A stretch of 44,030 nucleotides of DNA from Chloroflexota bacterium (GCA_016210205.1 JACQUO010000017.1:1-44030); one strand, 5' to 3'; shown: positions 7,741 to 16,159, counted from the stretch's first letter. The notes: a model not told the origin generated them from the sequence alone. Made by a program: numbers and translations.

Positions 7741-8658
7741 TTATAGACGCTGGGCCACACGCAGTCGCGCGCTCCGGCTTCGGGGGTTGGACAGGGCTTC
7801 TGCCAGTGACGGCTTGATGACCTTTTTGGAGATGAGGGCCAGGGTGGCCTTATGCCCGCAGCGGCAAGGGATGACGCCCGGCGGGCAAATACAGTCCCGG
7901 GACTCTTGGCGCAGGAACTCTTTGATGATGCGGTCCTCTAAAGAATGGTAGGCGATGGTCACCAAGCGTCCCCCAGGGGCCAGGAGGGCCACGGCTTGGG
8001 GCAGGGCCTCCTTCAGGCTGTCAAGCTCGCCGTTCACGGCGATGCGGAGGGCCTGGAAGGTGCGGGTGGCGGGGTGGAGGTGCCCCTGGGGGGCCACCTG
8101 GGCCACGGCCGCCGCCAGTTCCAGGGTGGTCTGGAAGGGGCGCTGGCGCACCAGGTGCCTGGCGATGGCCCGGGCCCGAGGCTCCTCGCCGTACTCGCGT
8201 AGCAGGCGGGCCAGCTCCTCTTCCGGGTGGGTGTTCACGATTTGGGCTGCGGTGGTGGTTTGGCTCGGGCCAAACCGCATATCCAGGGGGGCGTCCTTCT
8301 GGAAGGAGAAGCCCCGCCCGGCGGATTCCAGCTGCAGGGAGGAGAGGCCCAGGTCAAAGAGGATGCCCTGGGCCTCTCCCAGTCCCAGGGAGGCGGCCAC
8401 TGCCCCCAGGCGGGAGAAGTTCCCGTTTCGGAGGATGAAGCGGCTTTGATAAGGGGTCAGGTTCAAGCTGGCGGTGGCGATGGCCTCGGGGTCGGCGTCC
8501 AGCCCCAGGAGGCGTCCGTCGGGGGAGGAGGACTGGAGGATGGCGGCGGCGTGGCCTCCCGGGCCTACCGTGGCGTCGATATAGAGGCCCCCGGACGCTG
8601 CCTTCAGGGCCTCCAGCGCTTCGGAGAGCAGGACAGGCTGGTGGGTGGGGGGCTTCAT
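7741..8658 (-). CDS. rsmH: 16S rRNA (cytosine-1402-N4)-methyltransferase RsmH (MraW)
   Basis: Methylates C1402 in the ribosomal P site using AdoMet. 305 residues from the chosen ATG, which gives the family N-terminus MKPPTHQPVLLSEAL. DATVGPGGH at residues 28-36 is the AdoMet loop, followed by ILFDLGLSS, GFSF, RTFQALRIAVN, and YHSLEDRIIK near the end. Two CxC-type cysteine clusters (CICPPG and CRCGHK) match the usual C-terminal region. A GTG ten codons upstream would be an alternative start, but the ATG forms a TAATG junction with a preceding short ORF. It heads the transcript to ftsA-ftsZ. In most bacteria mraZ, ftsL, ftsI and mur genes sit here; none is present. Confidence 0.95.
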   Translation of the reverse strand: MKPPTHQPVLLSEALEALKAASGGLYIDATVGPGGHAAAILQSSSPDGRLLGLDADPEAIATASLNLTPYQSRFILRNGNFSRLGAVAASLGLGEAQGILFDLGLSSLQLESAGRGFSFQKDAPLDMRFGPSQTTTAAQIVNTHPEEELARLLREYGEEPRARAIARHLVRQRPFQTTLELAAAVAQVAPQGHLHPATRTFQALRIAVNGELDSLKEALPQAVALLAPGGRLVTIAYHSLEDRIIKEFLRQESRDCICPPGVIPCRCGHKATLALISKKVIKPSLAEALSNPRSRSARLRVAQRL

Positions 8659-8765
8659 TAGTAGAGGCACGGCAGTGTCCACATCCACAGGATAAGGCGG
8701 TAGGCCGCTCCGGTGACCCTCGACCTCGCTTTGCCGAGATGGAACATAAACGGACTATCGCTCAT
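8658..8765 (-). CDS. Possible 35-residue small ORF coupled to rsmH
   Basis: Begins ATGAGCGATAGT and ends in TAATG, overlapping the rsmH start by one base, the same junction as between ftsA and ftsZ. The peptide has a basic middle and a hydrophobic aromatic end (AAYRLILWMWTLPCLY). It lies downstream of the predicted promoter, so it would be in the mRNA. The ribosome site is poor (AAAGG, too far). A longer in-frame version would start upstream of the promoter and is not believed. It may only be leader sequence. Confidence 0.25.
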   Translation of the reverse strand: MSDSPFMFHLGKARSRVTGAAYRLILWMWTLPCLY

Positions 8766-8837
8766 GTCAGACTGCCAGGCCTTTTGCAATATAAAAAACG
8801 GATTTGTTACAGTCCCCGTTGGATAAGTCCGCTGTGA

Positions 8838-8867
8838 AGTATAGAACAACAAATTTTGGGCTGTCAA
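8838..8867 (-). promoter_or_regulatory. Sigma-70-type promoter for rsmH-ftsA-ftsZ
   Basis: Minus strand: -35 TTGACA (8867-8862), 18-base spacer, -10 TATACT (8843-8838), which is close to consensus in an AT-rich stretch. Transcription would start near 8831, leaving a leader of about 170 bases before rsmH. The leader includes ACGG...CCGT followed by six T, a weak possible attenuator. Confidence 0.7.
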
Positions 8868-9004
8868 TAAGTTCTGGTGGCAATTTTTATGAAACTTAAA
8901 AACTGGGGCGTGCCCTTTAGCACAAAGTGGTAAGGTGATAACAGTCCGTATTGATTTTTGTCCCATATCTAAATACCAAGTCTTGGGGGCTCTCACCCCC
9001 TTGG

Positions 9005-9086
9005 TCCCCCTCTCCTGGAAGGAGAGGGGGAGAGGGAAAGAGACTGGGGGACACCCCCAGGCCCCCGGCAGGGGCCAAGCCCCTGC
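9005..9086. repeat. Modular hairpin element, copy A
   Basis: Three successive hairpins. First: TCCCCCTCTCCT with AGGAGAGGGGGA, 12 pairs, loop GGA (9005-9031). Second: CTGGGGG-ACA-CCCCCAG (9044-9060). Third: GCAGGGG-CCAAG-CCCCTGC (9068-9086). The order and the ACA loop of hairpin two match the other copies. Lies between divergent rsmH and moaB/mog. Confidence 0.75.
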
Positions 9087-9216
9087 ACCCCTACGAAAGG
9101 GCAGGCTCCCTCAAGTGACTGCGCCCTCCCCAATGGCTGAACGGCCTCGCCCGAGGGCCTTTTCCCTCCGGGGTCTATGTGCTATCATGAGCATTCGCTA
9201 GAGCCAAGGAGGGCTT

Positions 9217-9711
9217 GTGGCTGCTCCCCTTAAAGCGGGCATCCTCACGGTGAGCGATAAGGGCTACCAGGGCCAGCGCGCCGATGCCAGCGGGCCCGCG
9301 GCGCGGGATTTTCTGGTCTCTCTGGGGATGGCAGTGGAGAAATACGCGGTTGTGCCTGACGAAAAGGATGCTATAATAGAGCGACTCAGTGCTTGGGCGG
9401 GGGAGCTGGACCTGATTGTGACCAGCGGGGGCACCGGCCTGGGGCCTCGGGATGTCACCCCAGAGGCCACCCTGGCGGTGGTGGAGCGTGTGGCCCCCGG
9501 TCTGGCCGAGGCCATGCGGGCAGGGGGGAGTCGAACCAACCCTCTGGCGGTCCTGAGCCGGGGCGTGGCCGGGGTGCGGGGGCGGTGTCTCATCATCAAC
9601 CTGCCGGGCAGCCCCAAGGCGGTGCGGGAGTCTCTGGAAGTCCTACGGCCCATCCTGCCTCATGCCCTGGGGGTGCTCCGGGGCGAGGTGGGGGAGCACC
9701 CGGGAGGTTAG
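9217..9711 (+). CDS. Molybdopterin adenylyltransferase-like protein (MoaB/Mog)
   Basis: MoaB/Mog family; in molybdenum cofactor synthesis it adenylylates molybdopterin before metal insertion. 164 residues, the normal single-domain length. TSGGTG at residues 69-74 with GPRDVTPEA after it, and INLPGSPKA near the end, are the family's substrate loops. Start is GTG with AAGGAGGG just upstream. No other cofactor genes are in the window; it heads a run with trmD and rplS, whose ribosome site lies inside its last codons. MoaB and Mog cannot be separated by eye. Confidence 0.9.
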   Translation: MAAPLKAGILTVSDKGYQGQRADASGPAARDFLVSLGMAVEKYAVVPDEKDAIIERLSAWAGELDLIVTSGGTGLGPRDVTPEATLAVVERVAPGLAEAMRAGGSRTNPLAVLSRGVAGVRGRCLIINLPGSPKAVRESLEVLRPILPHALGVLRGEVGEHPGG

Positions 9712-9713
9712 GG

Positions 9714-10457
9714 GTGGAGCTCCACATCGTCACCCTGTTCCCGGGGATGTTTCCCGGGCCCTTCGGGGGGAGCATCCTCAAGCGGGCCCAGGAGAAGGGC
9801 CTGATTGACATAAGCATACATGGCCTGAGGCAGTTCGGCCTGGGGCGCCACCAGGTGGTGGACGATTACCCCTTCGGCGGCGGGCCCGGCATGGTGATGC
9901 GGCCGGAGCCCTGGTTCGCCGCCGTGGAGGCGGTGCGCCAGGCGGTGGCCCAGGAGGGTCGAGACCCCTCCACCCTGCCGGTGGTGCTCCTGACCCCGCA
10001 GGGGCGGCTCCTCCGCCACCAGGTGGCCCGGGAGCTGGCGGCCAAGCCGGGGCTCATCCTTCTCTGCGGGCACTATGAGGGGGTGGACGAGCGGGTTCGC
10101 CTCCATCTGGCGGAGGACGAGATAAGCATCGGCGACTATGTCCTCACCGGGGGCGAGCTTCCTGCCATGGTGCTGGTGGAGGCGGTGGTGCGGCTGCTGC
10201 CCGGGGTGCTGGGCGCCGCCGAGGGGGCCTGGGAAGACTCATTGAGCTCGGGCCTGTTGGAAGGCCCTCAATATACCCGGCCGCGGGAGTTCCGAGGCTG
10301 GGACACGCCGGAAATCCTGCTCTCCGGGGACCATGCCTTGGTGGCCCAATGGCGGCGTCAGCAGGCCTTGAGGCGCACCCGGGAGCGGCGGCCCGACCTC
10401 CTGGAGGGAGTAGAGCTTTCTCGGCAGGACAAAAAGCTGCTGGAGACCAATCTGTAA
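9714..10457 (+). CDS. trmD: tRNA (guanine-37-N1)-methyltransferase TrmD
   Basis: Methylates G37 next to the anticodon and prevents frameshifting. 247 residues from GTG at 9714; GGGAGG sits seven bases upstream in the end of moaB/mog, and the product begins [13 protein letters not shown], the family start. The trefoil-knot AdoMet site is seen as [13 protein letters not shown] and [11 protein letters not shown]. Upstream in-frame sequence overlaps moaB/mog and is not TrmD-like. Followed 18 bases later by rplS, the usual trmD-rplS pairing; rpsP and rimM, often upstream, are missing here. Confidence 0.97.
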   Translation: MELHIVTLFPGMFPGPFGGSILKRAQEKGLIDISIHGLRQFGLGRHQVVDDYPFGGGPGMVMRPEPWFAAVEAVRQAVAQEGRDPSTLPVVLLTPQGRLLRHQVARELAAKPGLILLCGHYEGVDERVRLHLAEDEISIGDYVLTGGELPAMVLVEAVVRLLPGVLGAAEGAWEDSLSSGLLEGPQYTRPREFRGWDTPEILLSGDHALVAQWRRQQALRRTRERRPDLLEGVELSRQDKKLLETNL

Positions 10458-10475
10458 TCGAGGTAGGATATCGCC

Positions 10476-10814
10476 ATGGACGTGAGAACGCTGGTTGAAG
10501 TTGCTCCCAACCCCCAGGTGGCGGAGTTCCAGCCTGGGGATACGGTGAAGGTATCTCTCCGGGTCGTCGAGGGGGAGCGCGAGCGGGTCCAAACCATCCA
10601 GGGCCTGGTTATCAGGCTCAAGCAGGGCAGCATCAACGCCAACTTCACCCTACGCCGCACCTCCAATGGCGTCGGGGTGGAGCAGACCTTCTTCCTGCGC
10701 TCGCCCCACCTGCAGCGGGTGGAGATGGTGCGCCGGGGCAAGGTGCGCCGGGCGCGCCTGTACTACATGCGGGGCCGCGCCGGCAAGATGTCCCGGGTGA
10801 AGGAACGGCGCTAG
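10476..10814 (+). CDS. rplS: 50S ribosomal protein L19
   Basis: Large-subunit protein at the 30S-50S interface. 112 residues, the normal length. It shows the typical FQPGDTVKVSLRVVEGERERVQ core, then FTLRRTSNGVGVEQTF, LRSPHLQRVEMVRRGKVRRARLYY, and a basic end (KERR). GAGGTAGG precedes the ATG. Part of the moaB/mog-trmD-rplS-priA run. Confidence 0.98.
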   Translation: MDVRTLVEVAPNPQVAEFQPGDTVKVSLRVVEGERERVQTIQGLVIRLKQGSINANFTLRRTSNGVGVEQTFFLRSPHLQRVEMVRRGKVRRARLYYMRGRAGKMSRVKERR

Positions 10815-10840
10815 CTAAAGACTAGCCGGTCAGAGCGACG

Positions 10841-13261
10841 GTGAGCCAGTATGCCGAGGTGGCGGTCAACGCCGCCGTAGCTCGTCCCCGAACCTTTACC
10901 TATGCTATCCCTCCTGGGCTCACCCTGGAGGTGGGCCAGGCCCTGTGGGTCCCCTTCGGCTCCCGCTGGCTCCAGGGCCTCGTCTTCGGTCTCTCCGACA
11001 CAACGGATTTATCCGAGGTTCGGGAGGTGGCCGAGGTCATCGACCCCCGCCCGCTGCTGTCCCCGGCGCAGGTTCAGCTGGCCCGCTGGCTGGCGGAGCA
11101 TTACCACTGCGCCCTGTTTCAGGCCGCCGCCCTGATGCTGCCTCCGGGGTTTGAGCGCCGCACCCTCGCCTTCTACTCGGCCCTGCCAGGTAGGGATGCG
11201 GAATCCCTCTCTCAGCTTGCCTCTGAGGAGAGGGAGTTTTTTGACTTCATTTGTCGGCATGGCCGGGTGGAGCAGCGACAGCTGGAGCGGCGTTTCAGCC
11301 AGAAACGGGTTCAGGCCCTGGGAGAGCGGCTGCGCCGCTACGGCCTGCTGGCCCGGGCCACGGAGCTGGCAGGCCCACGCATTCGGCCCAAGACCGCTCG
11401 CGCTCTGGCTCTGGCCTGTCCTCGCGGGGAGGCGGAGGCCGCAGGGCAGCGCCTGGCGGCCCGCGCCCCGCGCCAGGCGCGGCTGCTGGCAGCCTTAGCT
11501 GCTGCCGCTAAACCCCTCCCCTGGGGCGAGGCGGCCCAGGGGGACTGGGGGGCGGCGGCGCGGGCCCTGGTGGCCAAGGGCTTGGCGGCTATCGTGGAGA
11601 CGCCCGTGGTGCGCGACCCCCTGGCGGGCCGCTGGCCGGGTGCACCGGAGCCGGTGACGCTCACCGCGGCCCAGGAGGCGGCCTGGCAGCAAATACGCCA
11701 GGCCCTGGAAGGTGGTGAGCCGTCTCGCTTCCTGCTCCACGGGGTCACCGGCAGCGGCAAGACGGAGCTATATCTGCGGGCCTTGGCCCACTGCCTGGCC
11801 CTGGGGCGACGGGGCATCGTCCTGGTGCCGGAGATAGCCCTGACCTCCCAGACCATCGACCGCTTTCTGGCTCGCTTCCCCGGCCAGGTGGCGGTCCTCC
11901 ACAGCGGCCTCTCCCCCGGGGAGCAGTTCGACGAGTGGCATCGCATCCGGGCCGGGGAGTTCGCGGTGGTCATTGGCCCCCGGAGCGCCCTCTTCGCCCC
12001 TCAGCCCGACCTGGGGCTTGTGGTGGTGGACGAGGAGCACGCCGAGGCCTATAAGCAGGAGGAGCCTGACCCCCGCTATCACGCCCGGGAGGCGGCGGAG
12101 CGCTTGGCGGAGCGGGCCGGGGCCGTGCTCATCCTGGGGAGCGCCACCCCGGACATCGTCACCTTCCACCGGGCCCGCCGCGGGGAGCTGCGGCTCCTGG
12201 AGCTTCCGGAGCGGCCCGCGCCGGAGTCCGCCGGCCTGCCGCCGGTGGAGATAGTGGATATGCGCCAGGAGCTTAAGGAGGGCAATGCGGGCAGCTTCAG
12301 CCGGGCCCTGGCTCGGGGGATGCGGGAGGCCCTGGCCGCCGGGGAGCAGGCCATCCTCTTCTTGAATCGGCGGGGCACCGCCACCTTCATCCAGTGCCGT
12401 GACTGCGGCCAGGCGCTGCGCTGCCGCCGCTGCGATGTCCCTCTGGTCTATCACGGGGCCGAAGGGGGGCTGATGTGCCATCTCTGCCGCTATCGGGCCC
12501 CCGTGCCTCTGGCCTGCCCCGCCTGCGGCGGGAGGCGCATCAAGTATTTGGGCCTGGGGACGCAACGGGTGGAGGAGGAGGTGGGCCGGCTCTTCCCCGG
12601 CGTCGGCGTGCTGCGCTGGGATTGGGATGTCACCCGCGGCAAGGGCGCCCACGAGGACATCCTGCGCCGCTTCCTGGCCCGCGAGGCCCAGGTGCTGGTG
12701 GGCACCCAGATGGTGGCCAAGGGCCTGGACCTGCCGGAGGTGACCCTGGTGGGGGTGGTCAACGCTGATGTGGGCCTCTACCTTCCCGATTTCCGGGCGG
12801 CAGAGCGCACCTTCCAGCTGGTGACGCAGGTGGCGGGCCGGGCGGGCCGGGGCCGCCGGCCGGGGAGGGCGGTGCTTCAGACCTACAACCCCGGCCACTA
12901 TGCCCTGGTAGCTGCCGCCGCCCACGACTACGGCGCCTTCTTCGCCGCGGAGCTGGCCCAGCGGCGGCGGCTACGCTACCCGCCTTATACTCGGCTGGCC
13001 CGGCTCCTGTTCCAGCATCCCAATGCGGCCCGCTGCCGCCAGGAGGCGGAAAGCCTGGCCCGCCGGCTCCGGCAGGAGATGGCCGCCCAGGGGCTGCCGG
13101 GCCTGGAGGCCCTGGGGCCGGCTCCGGCCTTCCACTCCCGCGTGCGGGGGCGGCACCGCTGGCAAATTATCCTGCGGGGGCCGGACCCGGCGGCTTTCCT
13201 GAAGGAAGTGGACCTGCCCCGGGACTGGGCCGTGGATATCGACCCCGTAAGCTTTTTCTGA
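10841..13261 (+). CDS. priA: Primosomal protein N', replication-restart helicase PriA
   Basis: 3'-5' DNA helicase that reloads the replisome at broken forks. 806 residues. The N-terminal 3'-DNA-binding domain starts at once (YAEVAVNAAVARPRTFTY). Walker A is GVTGSGKT at 301-308, Walker B DEEH at 397-400. A zinc domain with paired cysteines begins at Cys519 (CRDCG, CRRCD, CHLC, CPACG). Helicase motif VGTQMVAKGLDLPEVTLVGV follows and QVAGRAGRG is motif VI. GTG start 26 bases after rplS; no good ribosome site is visible, so translation may depend on coupling. Confidence 0.97.
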   Translation: MSQYAEVAVNAAVARPRTFTYAIPPGLTLEVGQALWVPFGSRWLQGLVFGLSDTTDLSEVREVAEVIDPRPLLSPAQVQLARWLAEHYHCALFQAAALMLPPGFERRTLAFYSALPGRDAESLSQLASEEREFFDFICRHGRVEQRQLERRFSQKRVQALGERLRRYGLLARATELAGPRIRPKTARALALACPRGEAEAAGQRLAARAPRQARLLAALAAAAKPLPWGEAAQGDWGAAARALVAKGLAAIVETPVVRDPLAGRWPGAPEPVTLTAAQEAAWQQIRQALEGGEPSRFLLHGVTGSGKTELYLRALAHCLALGRRGIVLVPEIALTSQTIDRFLARFPGQVAVLHSGLSPGEQFDEWHRIRAGEFAVVIGPRSALFAPQPDLGLVVVDEEHAEAYKQEEPDPRYHAREAAERLAERAGAVLILGSATPDIVTFHRARRGELRLLELPERPAPESAGLPPVEIVDMRQELKEGNAGSFSRALARGMREALAAGEQAILFLNRRGTATFIQCRDCGQALRCRRCDVPLVYHGAEGGLMCHLCRYRAPVPLACPACGGRRIKYLGLGTQRVEEEVGRLFPGVGVLRWDWDVTRGKGAHEDILRRFLAREAQVLVGTQMVAKGLDLPEVTLVGVVNADVGLYLPDFRAAERTFQLVTQVAGRAGRGRRPGRAVLQTYNPGHYALVAAAAHDYGAFFAAELAQRRRLRYPPYTRLARLLFQHPNAARCRQEAESLARRLRQEMAAQGLPGLEALGPAPAFHSRVRGRHRWQIILRGPDPAAFLKEVDLPRDWAVDIDPVSFF

Positions 13262-13273
13262 GAGAAGGCGCCT

Positions 13274-13744
13274 ATGATGAAGAAGATAACCTATGTCCTC
13301 TCCTTCCTGGTGGTGGTCTCCTTGGTGATTTTCCTCATCCTTCCTTTATTCCAGGCGGGGAGCGGGGCGGGTAGGCCCCGCATCGGCGAAGACTGGCACG
13401 CGTCATATCTCATCGTTATTTACGGCAAGGCCGTGCCCTCCTTCCCCACTACCCCAGGGGGCGTCCACACCCACGGCGACGGCCTTATCCACAGCCACCC
13501 CGAGACCCCCAGCGAGGAGGGGCGCGGCGCTAATCTGGCCCGCTTCATGTCCACGGCAGGCGGCCTGCTCACCGAGGATACCCTGGCGCTGCCCACAGGC
13601 GAGCGCTACACCAACGGCGACCGCGGCCCCGACGGCCGGCCGGGCCGCTTGAGCCTCAAGGTCAATGGCCAGGAGGTGAAGCCCATCGCCACCTATGTCC
13701 CTCAGGATGGCGACGACCTCGTCATCAGCTTCGGGGCGGAGTAG
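13274..13744 (+). CDS. Membrane-anchored protein with HTHGDGLIHSHP motif
   Basis: 156 residues. One N-terminal hydrophobic segment (about residues 5-27) preceded by MMKK predicts a membrane anchor or uncleaved signal with the rest outside. The outer domain has W-H-A-S-Y then HTHGDGLIHSHP, a histidine cluster that could bind a metal, and ends VPQDGDDLVISFG. The pattern of a Trp-His start, an internal H-T-H...H-x-H cluster and a terminal D-x-(V/I)-x-(I/V)-x-F/Y-G strand resembles uncharacterised exported proteins of Chloroflexota and Actinobacteria; no function is known to me. It starts 12 bases after priA, so is co-transcribed. The copy B repeat follows. Confidence 0.75.
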   Translation: MMKKITYVLSFLVVVSLVIFLILPLFQAGSGAGRPRIGEDWHASYLIVIYGKAVPSFPTTPGGVHTHGDGLIHSHPETPSEEGRGANLARFMSTAGGLLTEDTLALPTGERYTNGDRGPDGRPGRLSLKVNGQEVKPIATYVPQDGDDLVISFGAE

Positions 13745-13812
13745 CCTCTCGGCGCCGTGGCTCCTCGAGTTCGTTCCTGGAAGTGAGAGGCGGGGTATTT
13801 CGCGGTTGTTCC

Positions 13813-13933
13813 GCCACGCCTGGCGACCATCCCCCTTGCCCCCTTCCTGGCCAGGAAGGGGGAATTTAATGAAGTTGGGGGACACCCCCACACCCCCGAC
13901 CAGGGGGTTCTGCCCCCTTGTAATCCCCGTGGC
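13813..13933. repeat. Modular hairpin element, copy B
   Basis: Bounded by inverted ends GCCACG (13813-13818) and CGTGGC (13928-13933). Inside: the perfect palindrome CCCCCTTCCTGG/CCAGGAAGGGGG (13839-13862), TGGGGG-ACA-CCCCCA (13876-13890), and CAGGGGG-TTCTG-CCCCCTTG with one mismatch (13901-13920). The left 20 bases, CGCCTGGCGACCATCCCCCT (13817-13836), are identical in copy D. Confidence 0.8.
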
Positions 13934-13956
13934 TGAACACTCTAGTATTTTCTGCC

Positions 13957-13985
13957 TTTACAAGCCTGAACCCCTGGCATATAAT
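13957..13985 (+). promoter_or_regulatory. Strong promoter of the def-cca operon
   Basis: -35 TTTACA (13957-13962), 17-base spacer, consensus -10 TATAAT (13980-13985). It lies 24 bases after repeat copy B. Predicted start near 13992, giving a leader of about 65 bases that contains a stable hairpin. Confidence 0.8.
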
Positions 13986-14006
13986 CTGGTCAGATTAAGG
14001 GCCGTT

Positions 14007-14036
14007 GGCCCGCCTGAGGCGGGCCGGCAGGGCCTT
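14007..14036 (+). promoter_or_regulatory. GC hairpin in the def leader, possible attenuator
   Basis: GGCCCGCC (14007-14014) pairs perfectly with GGCGGGCC (14018-14025) around TGA; the downstream GGCAGGGCCTTTTGT gives a short T run. In the predicted transcript it sits about 15-45 bases after the start and ahead of the def ribosome site. It could terminate early or protect the 5' end; no ligand site is recognised. Confidence 0.4.
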
Positions 14037-14058
14037 TTGTGCATAAAGGTCTGTCTTT

Positions 14059-14556
14059 ATGGCGGTGCGTCCTGTCCTGAAAGCGCCTGACCCCAAGCTG
14101 ACCCAGAGGGCCAAAAAGGTCACCAGTTTCGATGCCTCTCTCCAGGCCCTCATTGAGGATATGGTGGAGACCATGCACCATGTCAATGGCGTGGGGCTGG
14201 CGGCGCCGCAGATTGGCGTGCCCCTCCGCCTCTGCGTCATCCAGCTTCCGGATACGGAGGAGCTGCTGGTGCTGGCCAACCCCGAGATTGTGAAGACGAA
14301 AGGGGAGCGGGAGGTGAGCGAGGGCTGCCTCAGCGTCCCCGGCTACCGTGGCAACATCAAGCGGGCCCTGGAGGTGACGGTGAAGGGCCGAGACCGCTAT
14401 GGCAAGGCCATCCGCCTCAAGGCCACCGAGCTTCTGGCCCAGGCCCTGGAGCACGAGCTCGACCACCTCAACGGCATTCTATATATAGACCATCTGGAGA
14501 GCCCGGAGCACCTCTACAAAATCGAGGCGCAAAAAGAGCCTGAGGAGTTGGCTTAG
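14059..14556 (+). CDS. def: Peptide deformylase
   Basis: Removes the N-formyl group from new proteins; a metalloenzyme. 165 residues. All three family motifs are present: GVGLAAPQ at 44-51, EGCLS at 88-92 with metal ligand Cys90, and HELDH at 132-136 with ligands His132 and His136 and catalytic Glu133. ATG at 14059 with AAGG about ten bases upstream. The stop TAG overlaps the GTG start of the next gene by one base (TAGTG). Confidence 0.97.
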   Translation: MAVRPVLKAPDPKLTQRAKKVTSFDASLQALIEDMVETMHHVNGVGLAAPQIGVPLRLCVIQLPDTEELLVLANPEIVKTKGEREVSEGCLSVPGYRGNIKRALEVTVKGRDRYGKAIRLKATELLAQALEHELDHLNGILYIDHLESPEHLYKIEAQKEPEELA

Positions 14557-16082
14557 TGCTCCTGTGCGCCTCCGTCGGCCCGGCGTCTCCAGGGGGCAGC
14601 TTCGCTCTCGGGGGCGAGGCGCGACAGCTCCTGTCGCGCCTGCGGGCCTTCTGCCAGGGGGAGGGGGTCTCCCCCTACCTGGTGGGGGGCCTGGTGCGCG
14701 ATGGTCTTCTGGGCCGCCCCAGCCGCGACCTGGACCTGGCCCTGGCAGGCGATGCCCTGGCCTTCGCCCGGCGCTTGGCCCAGGCCTGGGGAGGCCGGTT
14801 CGTCCTCCTGGACCAGGAGCGCGCCGTGGCCCGGGTGGCGCTGCCGCCCACGGAAGCCGGGGGGAGACCTTGGCGCCTGGACTGGGCGGCCGTGGCCCCA
14901 GGCGGCATCGCTGAGGACCTGGCGCGCCGGGACTTCACCATCGACGCCATGGCCGTGGCCATGGGGGACTGGGAGGCCCCCGAGCCTCCCCTCATCGACC
15001 CCTGCGGCGGCCGGCGCGACCTGGCGGCCCGCCTGGTACGGGTCGTCTCCCCCGAGTCCCTCTCCGCCGACCCTGTCCGCCTCCTGCGGGCCTACCGCCT
15101 GGCCGCGGAGCTTCAGTTCGCCATTGAGCCGGGGACGGCCAGACTTATCGCTAGATACGCCTCCCTGGCGGCCCGGGTGGCCGGCGAGAGGGTGCGGGAG
15201 GAGTTCCTGGGCCTCCTGGACCAGCCCGGGGCCAGTGTGGAGCTCCAGGCCATGGCTGGCTCTGGGCTCTTAGACCAGGTCTTCCCGGAGCTGGCCCAGG
15301 GCCGAGGGGTGGCCCAGCCCCCGGAGCACCACTGGGATGTCTATCGGCACTCTCTGGAGACGGTGGCCGCGCTGGAGGGCCTGCTGCGCCAATTGCCTGC
15401 CGCTGACGCTATCCTCCAGCCCGTGCCCTGGGATGAGGGCCTGGCCGCCTATTTCCGGGAACCTGTCAGCGGGGAGCACCCCCGCTCCACTTACACCAAG
15501 CTGGCGGCACTCCTCCACGACATCGGCAAGCCCGGCGCCAAGACCGCGGAGGAGGGCGGACGCATCCGCTTCTTCGGCCACGCCGCTGCGGGGGCGGACA
15601 TGGCGAGGCAGCGCCTGGAGCGGCTGCGCTTCAGCTCCCAGGAGGCGGATTTGGTGGAGGCCATGGTGCGTCACCACCTCCGTCCTGGCCCTTGGGGCAC
15701 GGAGGAGCCGCCCAGCCCTCGGGCCGTGTTCCGCTTCTTTCGGGACACGGGCCCGGCAGGCCTGGCCACCTGCTTTCTGGCCCTGGCGGACCACCTGGCC
15801 AGCCGCGGCCCCGACCTGGAGCTGGCCCCCTGGCAGGAGCATGCCCAGGGGGTAGCCCTAGCCCTGGCCCGGCATCGGGAGGTGAAGGCGGCCCCGGCGC
15901 GCCGTGCGATAACCGGGCACGACCTGCTGGGGGTTCTGGGCCTGGCCCCGGGCCCAATCGTTGGCCGGCTCCTGGCCGTCCTGGAAGAGGCCCAAGCTGC
16001 GGGCGAGTGGGCCACCCGGGAAGAGGCCCTGGACTGGGCTCGGCGCTACCTGGAGTCAGGAGCAGGGGAGCAGCGACCTTAG
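14556..16082 (+). CDS. CCA tRNA nucleotidyltransferase / poly(A) polymerase family with HD domain
   Basis: Class II nucleotidyltransferase that adds or repairs the 3' CCA of tRNA. 508 residues from a GTG overlapping the def stop. Nucleotidyltransferase domain: YLVGGLVRD with GG at 44-45, then RDLDLAL with Asp58 and Asp60 as metal ligands; RRDFTIDAMAVAM and the CGGRRDL stretch follow. The second half has an HD phosphohydrolase motif HDIGK at 321-325 with FFGHAAAGA and MVRHHLRPG, as in many long bacterial CCA enzymes. The first ~20 residues are not conserved-looking and translation may begin later. CCA-adding, A-adding or poly(A) activity cannot be told apart by eye. Confidence 0.9.
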   Translation: MLLCASVGPASPGGSFALGGEARQLLSRLRAFCQGEGVSPYLVGGLVRDGLLGRPSRDLDLALAGDALAFARRLAQAWGGRFVLLDQERAVARVALPPTEAGGRPWRLDWAAVAPGGIAEDLARRDFTIDAMAVAMGDWEAPEPPLIDPCGGRRDLAARLVRVVSPESLSADPVRLLRAYRLAAELQFAIEPGTARLIARYASLAARVAGERVREEFLGLLDQPGASVELQAMAGSGLLDQVFPELAQGRGVAQPPEHHWDVYRHSLETVAALEGLLRQLPAADAILQPVPWDEGLAAYFREPVSGEHPRSTYTKLAALLHDIGKPGAKTAEEGGRIRFFGHAAAGADMARQRLERLRFSSQEADLVEAMVRHHLRPGPWGTEEPPSPRAVFRFFRDTGPAGLATCFLALADHLASRGPDLELAPWQEHAQGVALALARHREVKAAPARRAITGHDLLGVLGLAPGPIVGRLLAVLEEAQAAGEWATREEALDWARRYLESGAGEQRP

Positions 16083-16159
16083 CGACATGATATACTCCAA
16101 GCGATTCTCCCGGCCCGCCGCGGGCGAGCCAGGCGGCGCTGGTGGGCTAGAGGTGTGCT

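Larger units (their letters stand above)
8659..9216. other. Divergent intergenic region between rsmH and moaB/mog
   Basis: A 558-base space. The AT-rich left part (8690-8985) carries the rsmH promoter at 8838-8867 and a T6 run in its leader. The right part holds repeat copy A (9005-9086) and then about 120 bases in which I see only the moaB/mog ribosome site AAGGAGGG at 9206-9213. No conserved protein is visible apart from the short ORF noted for rsmH. Confidence 0.6.

Noticed and set aside
8658-8996. 112-residue ORF upstream of rsmH
   Set aside because: Its first two thirds lie upstream of the predicted promoter; only the last 35 codons are kept as a weak candidate.
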